A stretch of 64,000 bases of DNA from Streptomyces asoensis (GTDB lineage: Bacteria; Actinomycetota; Actinomycetes; Streptomycetales; Streptomycetaceae). The notes under the pieces are model-generated. The model was not told the DNA's origin. It made no database searches and worked only from the letters and a program-made list of their open reading frames with translations. Both the position numbers and the translations under genes were made by a program. The stretch is from contig NZ_CP049838.1 in NCBI RefSeq assembly GCF_013085465.1, positions 310,001 to 374,000 of the forward strand, written 5' to 3'. Below are positions 61,368 through 64,000 of this stretch, in pieces (within the stretch, counting starts at the first letter, position 1; the number at the start of each line of letters is the position of its first letter).

Positions 61368-62105
61368 ATGAGCGAAACGAAGATCGCGCTGGTGACCGGC
61401 GCGAACAAGGGAATCGGGTACGAAATCGCGACGGGGCTGGGCGCCCTCGGCCACCGAGTGGGGGTGGGAGCCCGCGACGAGGCCCGACGCGAGACCGCCG
61501 TCGAGAAGCTGCGTGCCGCCGGGGTGGACGCGTTCGCGGTGCCGCTGGACGTGACCGGCGACCAGAGCGTCACCGATGCCGCGAAACTGATCGAACGGCA
61601 GGCCGGGCGCCTGGACGTCCTGGTGAACAACGCCGGTATCTCGGGAGGGACGGGACCGGGGTGGGCGCAGGACCCGACCACGCTCGACCTCGACGTGGTC
61701 CGTACGGTCGTGGAGACCAACGTCATCGGTGTCATCCGGGTGACCAACGCGATGCTGCCGCTGCTGCGACGCTCGGCGTCGCCACGCATCGTCAACGTCT
61801 CCAGTGCCGTCGCCTCCCTGACCCGGCAGGCGGACCCGGACATCGAGATCGGCCCCGTCATGGCGGCCTACTCGCCGTCGAAGTCGTTCCTCAACGCCGT
61901 CACCGTGCAGTACGCCCGGCAGTTCGCCGGTACGAACATCCTGATCAACGCCGCCTGCCCGGGCCTGGTCGCGACCGACTTCACCGGCTTCCACGGACCC
62001 CGCACTCCTGAGCAGGGCGCGGCCACGGCGATCCGGCTCGCCACGCTGCCCGACGGCGGCCCGACCGGTTCGTTCTTCGAGGACGACGGCGTCATCCCCT
62101 GGTGA
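61368..62105 (+). CDS. Short-chain dehydrogenase/reductase
   Basis: A 245-aa SDR starting at the ATG at 61368 (20 codons inside the longest frame). Cofactor motif TGANKGIGYEIA, then VLVNNAGI, catalytic Ser in IVNVSSAVASL, and the Tyr/Lys pair in AYSPSKSFLNA. The TGANKGIG form and ending GSFFEDDGVIPW are typical of carbonyl-reductase-like SDRs with NADPH. Divergent from a LysR regulator, it probably detoxifies a carbonyl compound sensed by that regulator. Confidence 0.92.
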   Translation: MSETKIALVTGANKGIGYEIATGLGALGHRVGVGARDEARRETAVEKLRAAGVDAFAVPLDVTGDQSVTDAAKLIERQAGRLDVLVNNAGISGGTGPGWAQDPTTLDLDVVRTVVETNVIGVIRVTNAMLPLLRRSASPRIVNVSSAVASLTRQADPDIEIGPVMAAYSPSKSFLNAVTVQYARQFAGTNILINAACPGLVATDFTGFHGPRTPEQGAATAIRLATLPDGGPTGSFFEDDGVIPW

Positions 62106-62807
62106 CCCCGAACCTGTCGTGATCACGCTGTAAGCCCTACGCCCAGGGCCTGTTGTGCTGGTTGCCGGTACCCGTCGATGACTGCGACCAGCACAGCCGC
62201 GGCACCAGAACGACCCCGGGACAGGGTCCGGCATGCGAACTCGATATGGCAGGGACCCCGGTCGAAGCGCCGGACCCGGGCGCCCTGGCCGCCTCTCCGC
62301 GGATGGTTGTACGCAAATACGCAAGGACTGGCGCGAGGCCGTCGTCGAGGACAAGGACAAGGGCAAGGGAGCCACTGGCCGAATCCAGAGGTCTCCGCCC
62401 GCGCCGCAGGCCGCCCGGTGCGCTTCCACGCCCAACCGATCGAACAGTTCCGCGCCCGCAGCGAGGAGATGGCCGCCATGGACGACTGGTTCAACACCGT
62501 GGGCTTCCGCGCCGATGTAGCAACCCTGCGCGAACATCACCCCGAGCTGACCACCCTGGCCACGTGGGTGCGTAGCCACTGGTCGGCACCGGCGGAACCG
62601 AAGGGCGGGTCCTGGTCTGCCTTTTCACCGGGGGCTCGCGGATCGACACGATGCACAGCCCGGGCCCCGAGCAGGCCCAGCCCCAGCCCTGGGCGCCGTG
62701 CACGCCCGGCGCGCCAGAGGCCCCGGGCCGGGCCCGTCGGCTCCACCCTCCAGGGCGTGCCGGCCTGGGGGTTCGGCCCGCTGGTGTTCACTCCGCGGAT
62801 CGGCCCG
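62106..62807. other. Region with an unrecognised truncated coding fragment
   Basis: Plus-strand codons ~62390-62620 read like a real protein: IEQFRARSEEMAAMDDWFNT, then FRADVATLREHHPELTTLATW, with normal Streptomyces codon use, but no start and no family I recognise. Minus-strand codons ending at 62123 (HIEFACRTLSRGRSGAAAVL) also look like a lost C-terminus. The stretch appears to be a patchwork of gene ends. Confidence 0.4.
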
Positions 62808-63467
62808 TTACTCGTACCGGTACTTCAGCGAGTCCGCCTCCGCCTGCTCGACGTCGGCGATCGTCAGCTCCGGTATCCGCAGTTGGGCCAGTGTCACCTC
62901 GGCCGAGGTCGGCTGGGCGTCCGCCGGCAGCCACTGCTCCGGCTTCCAGGCCCCGCTGCGCAGCAGCGACTTGGGGCAGTGCGGGTAGACCTCCTCGATC
63001 CCCAGCACCAGCGCACTGGCCGGCGGCTTTCCCACGGCGGTCAGCTGCGACAGCAGCTCCGGGCGGGTGGAGACGACAGCCCGGCCGTTCACCCGCAGGG
63101 TGGTGGTCCGCCCGGGGATGACGAACAGTAGCCCGGCCCGTCCGGTGGCGATGACGTTCTGAAGGGTGTCCAGCCGCTTGTTGCCGGTCGCGTCCGGAAT
63201 CGCCACCGTCCATGCGTCCAGGACGGCGACGAACCCGGCGGGACCGCCGCGCGGCGAGACGTCGCAGTTGCCCTCGGCGTCCGCGCTGGCGACCAGGACC
63301 AGCGATGAGCAGCCGATCAACCGCCGGGTGTGTTCGGTGAGTTCGGTCATCTGCTTGCGCACGGCCGCGTCACCGGGGAGTTCGTACGCCCGGCGCAACG
63401 CCTCCTGGTCGGGCACGGCGTCGAGGCGGAGCGAGTCGAAGGCACTGCCGGCAAGGGGTGTCGTCAT
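62808..63467 (-). CDS. PPOX-class FMN-dependent flavoprotein (pyridoxamine oxidase-like)
   Basis: A 219-aa split-barrel protein. DGNCDVSPRGGPAGFV-type motif appears as AEGNCDVSPRGGPAGFVAVLD, followed by IPDATGNKRLDTLQNVIATGRAGLLFVIPGRTTTLRVNGRAVV, which is the FMN-binding core of the MSMEG_1061 branch of PPOX proteins. The C-terminal VYPHCPKSLLRSGAW is also family-typical. Members reduce or oxidise unknown cofactors or substrates; a pyridoxamine phosphate oxidase role is not implied. Confidence 0.9.
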   Translation of the reverse strand: MTTPLAGSAFDSLRLDAVPDQEALRRAYELPGDAAVRKQMTELTEHTRRLIGCSSLVLVASADAEGNCDVSPRGGPAGFVAVLDAWTVAIPDATGNKRLDTLQNVIATGRAGLLFVIPGRTTTLRVNGRAVVSTRPELLSQLTAVGKPPASALVLGIEEVYPHCPKSLLRSGAWKPEQWLPADAQPTSAEVTLAQLRIPELTIADVEQAEADSLKYRYE

Positions 63468-63650
63468 GCCTCCGACCCTAACGAGCCGACCTGCGATTGG
63501 TGTGGGCGCAGATCACCCCCGTGATCTTCGGCCCTGGCTCCCCATGACGGCCGGGCCATCCGGCTTCCAGTCGACGGGCGGGCGCAGGCTCTGGCCCGCC
63601 GCGGCGACCGACAGGGCGCGGAGCGGGCGGCAGAAAGGGCGCCGTGCCCG

Positions 63651-63684
63651 GTTGCGCCGCACGGAGGTCTTCGTGCGGCACAAC
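63651..63684 (-). terminator. Hairpin after the beta-galactosidase gene
   Basis: GTTGCGCCGCAC / GTGCGGCACAAC arms pair at 11 of 12 positions (63651-63662, 63673-63684), 12 nt past the stop at 63696. Confidence 0.65.
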
Positions 63685-63695
63685 CCTTGGGCGGA

Positions 63696-64000
63696 TCAGG
63701 TGATGCGCAGCCTGATCGTGCGGGATTCCGGGCGGAGGGCGAACTCGGGCCACACGTCCGGGCCGCACGCGCGCGAACCGAGCCCGTGTTGGGCGGCGTC
63801 GACGATCAGGTGGCTTGTCGTCGAATTCGGCAGTTCGAAGGGATGTTCCGCTCGGGCGATCTCCTGGGGCGTGTGCCGGCTGAGGGTGAAGCCGGGGCGG
63901 CGACCGCGTGTGTCGGGGAGCGCCTCGACGCGCAGCACTTCGGTGTCGGCGCACGTCAGCGTCAACCGGCGCAGTGCGGAGCGGTGTCCGGTCTCCTGGG
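63696..64000 (-). CDS. GH2 beta-galactosidase, C-terminal fragment
   Basis: The minus-strand frame enters from the right edge and ends at 63696, giving about 100 C-terminal residues. ETGHRSALRRLTL, LSRHTPQEIARAEHPFELP and DAAQHGLGSRACGPDV match the domain 5 (Bgal_small) end of LacZ-type enzymes, including the conserved D-x-x-Q-x-G-x-G-S-x-x-C-G-P segment. The full protein would be ~1000 aa. It extends the glycan-use theme of the right half of the window. Activity cannot be judged from this part. Confidence 0.88.
   Translation of the reverse strand, partial: QETGHRSALRRLTLTCADTEVLRVEALPDTRGRRPGFTLSRHTPQEIARAEHPFELPNSTTSHLIVDAAQHGLGSRACGPDVWPEFALRPESRTIRLRIT

Overview
The window is very GC-rich, most genes end their codons in G or C, and several start with GTG or TTG. 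The families present are those of Streptomyces: Tat-exported and discoidin-bearing glycosidases, many anti-sigma factor antagonists and SpoIIE-type phosphatases, TetR regulators with divergent P450s, and an ECF sigma factor with its zinc-finger anti-sigma. Many genes are broken, duplicated or represented only by fragments. This fits an accessory region, probably on a chromosome arm, of a Streptomyces-like actinomycete. I saw no rRNA, tRNA, CRISPR array or intact transposon.

Layout. 1-4.7 kb: four minus-strand genes of an inositol-type catabolic operon (aldehyde dehydrogenase, IolD, HpcH/HpaI aldolase, Gfo/Idh/MocA dehydrogenase running off the left edge). 4.7-12.7 kb: a decayed stretch, a P450, a small membrane protein, an anti-sigma antagonist, an IS21 istB relic, a GNAT acetyltransferase, a secreted trypsin-like protease and an SGNH hydrolase. 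12.3-19.8 kb: a SpoIIE phosphatase coupled to a truncated SDR, a hemolysin III protein, a MerR regulator, a second STAS protein, a divergent gene pair that has lost both 5' halves, an LD-carboxypeptidase and a nitroreductase.

20-27.5 kb holds the most interesting regulatory unit. A self-sufficient CYP102-type P450-reductase fusion and an alcohol dehydrogenase are divergent from a TetR gene, with copies of a palindrome TWCCGTACGNCGTAYGGAA between them. A second TetR paralogue 6 kb away keeps the same palindromes, but its divergent P450 is reduced to the leader and N-terminus and is joined to an acetoacetyl-CoA synthetase relic.

27.5-42 kb: repeat-rich DNA, another SpoIIE phosphatase, an ArsR/SRPBCC operon with two matched operators, a PAP2 phosphatase, a methyltransferase, an MFS gene broken at a perfect fold-back palindrome, an anti-sigma HATPase, a broken third STAS gene, a spermidine synthase-like gene, an RNase J gene with an IS5-type relic directly upstream, and an AraC regulator. 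42.3-46.5 kb: an overlapping five-gene minus-strand operon (ECF sigma, membrane zinc-finger anti-sigma, ABC ATPase, two permeases). 46.6-60 kb: a glycan-degradation locus (GH127 arabinofuranosidase, GH106-like protein, GH78 rhamnosidase in one operon, then a lipoprotein and a double-discoidin beta-helix protein) suited to arabinose- and rhamnose-containing plant polysaccharides. 60.4-64 kb: a divergent LysR/SDR pair, a PPOX flavoprotein and the C-terminus of a GH2 beta-galactosidase.

All family calls come from reading motifs by eye; no database search was made.
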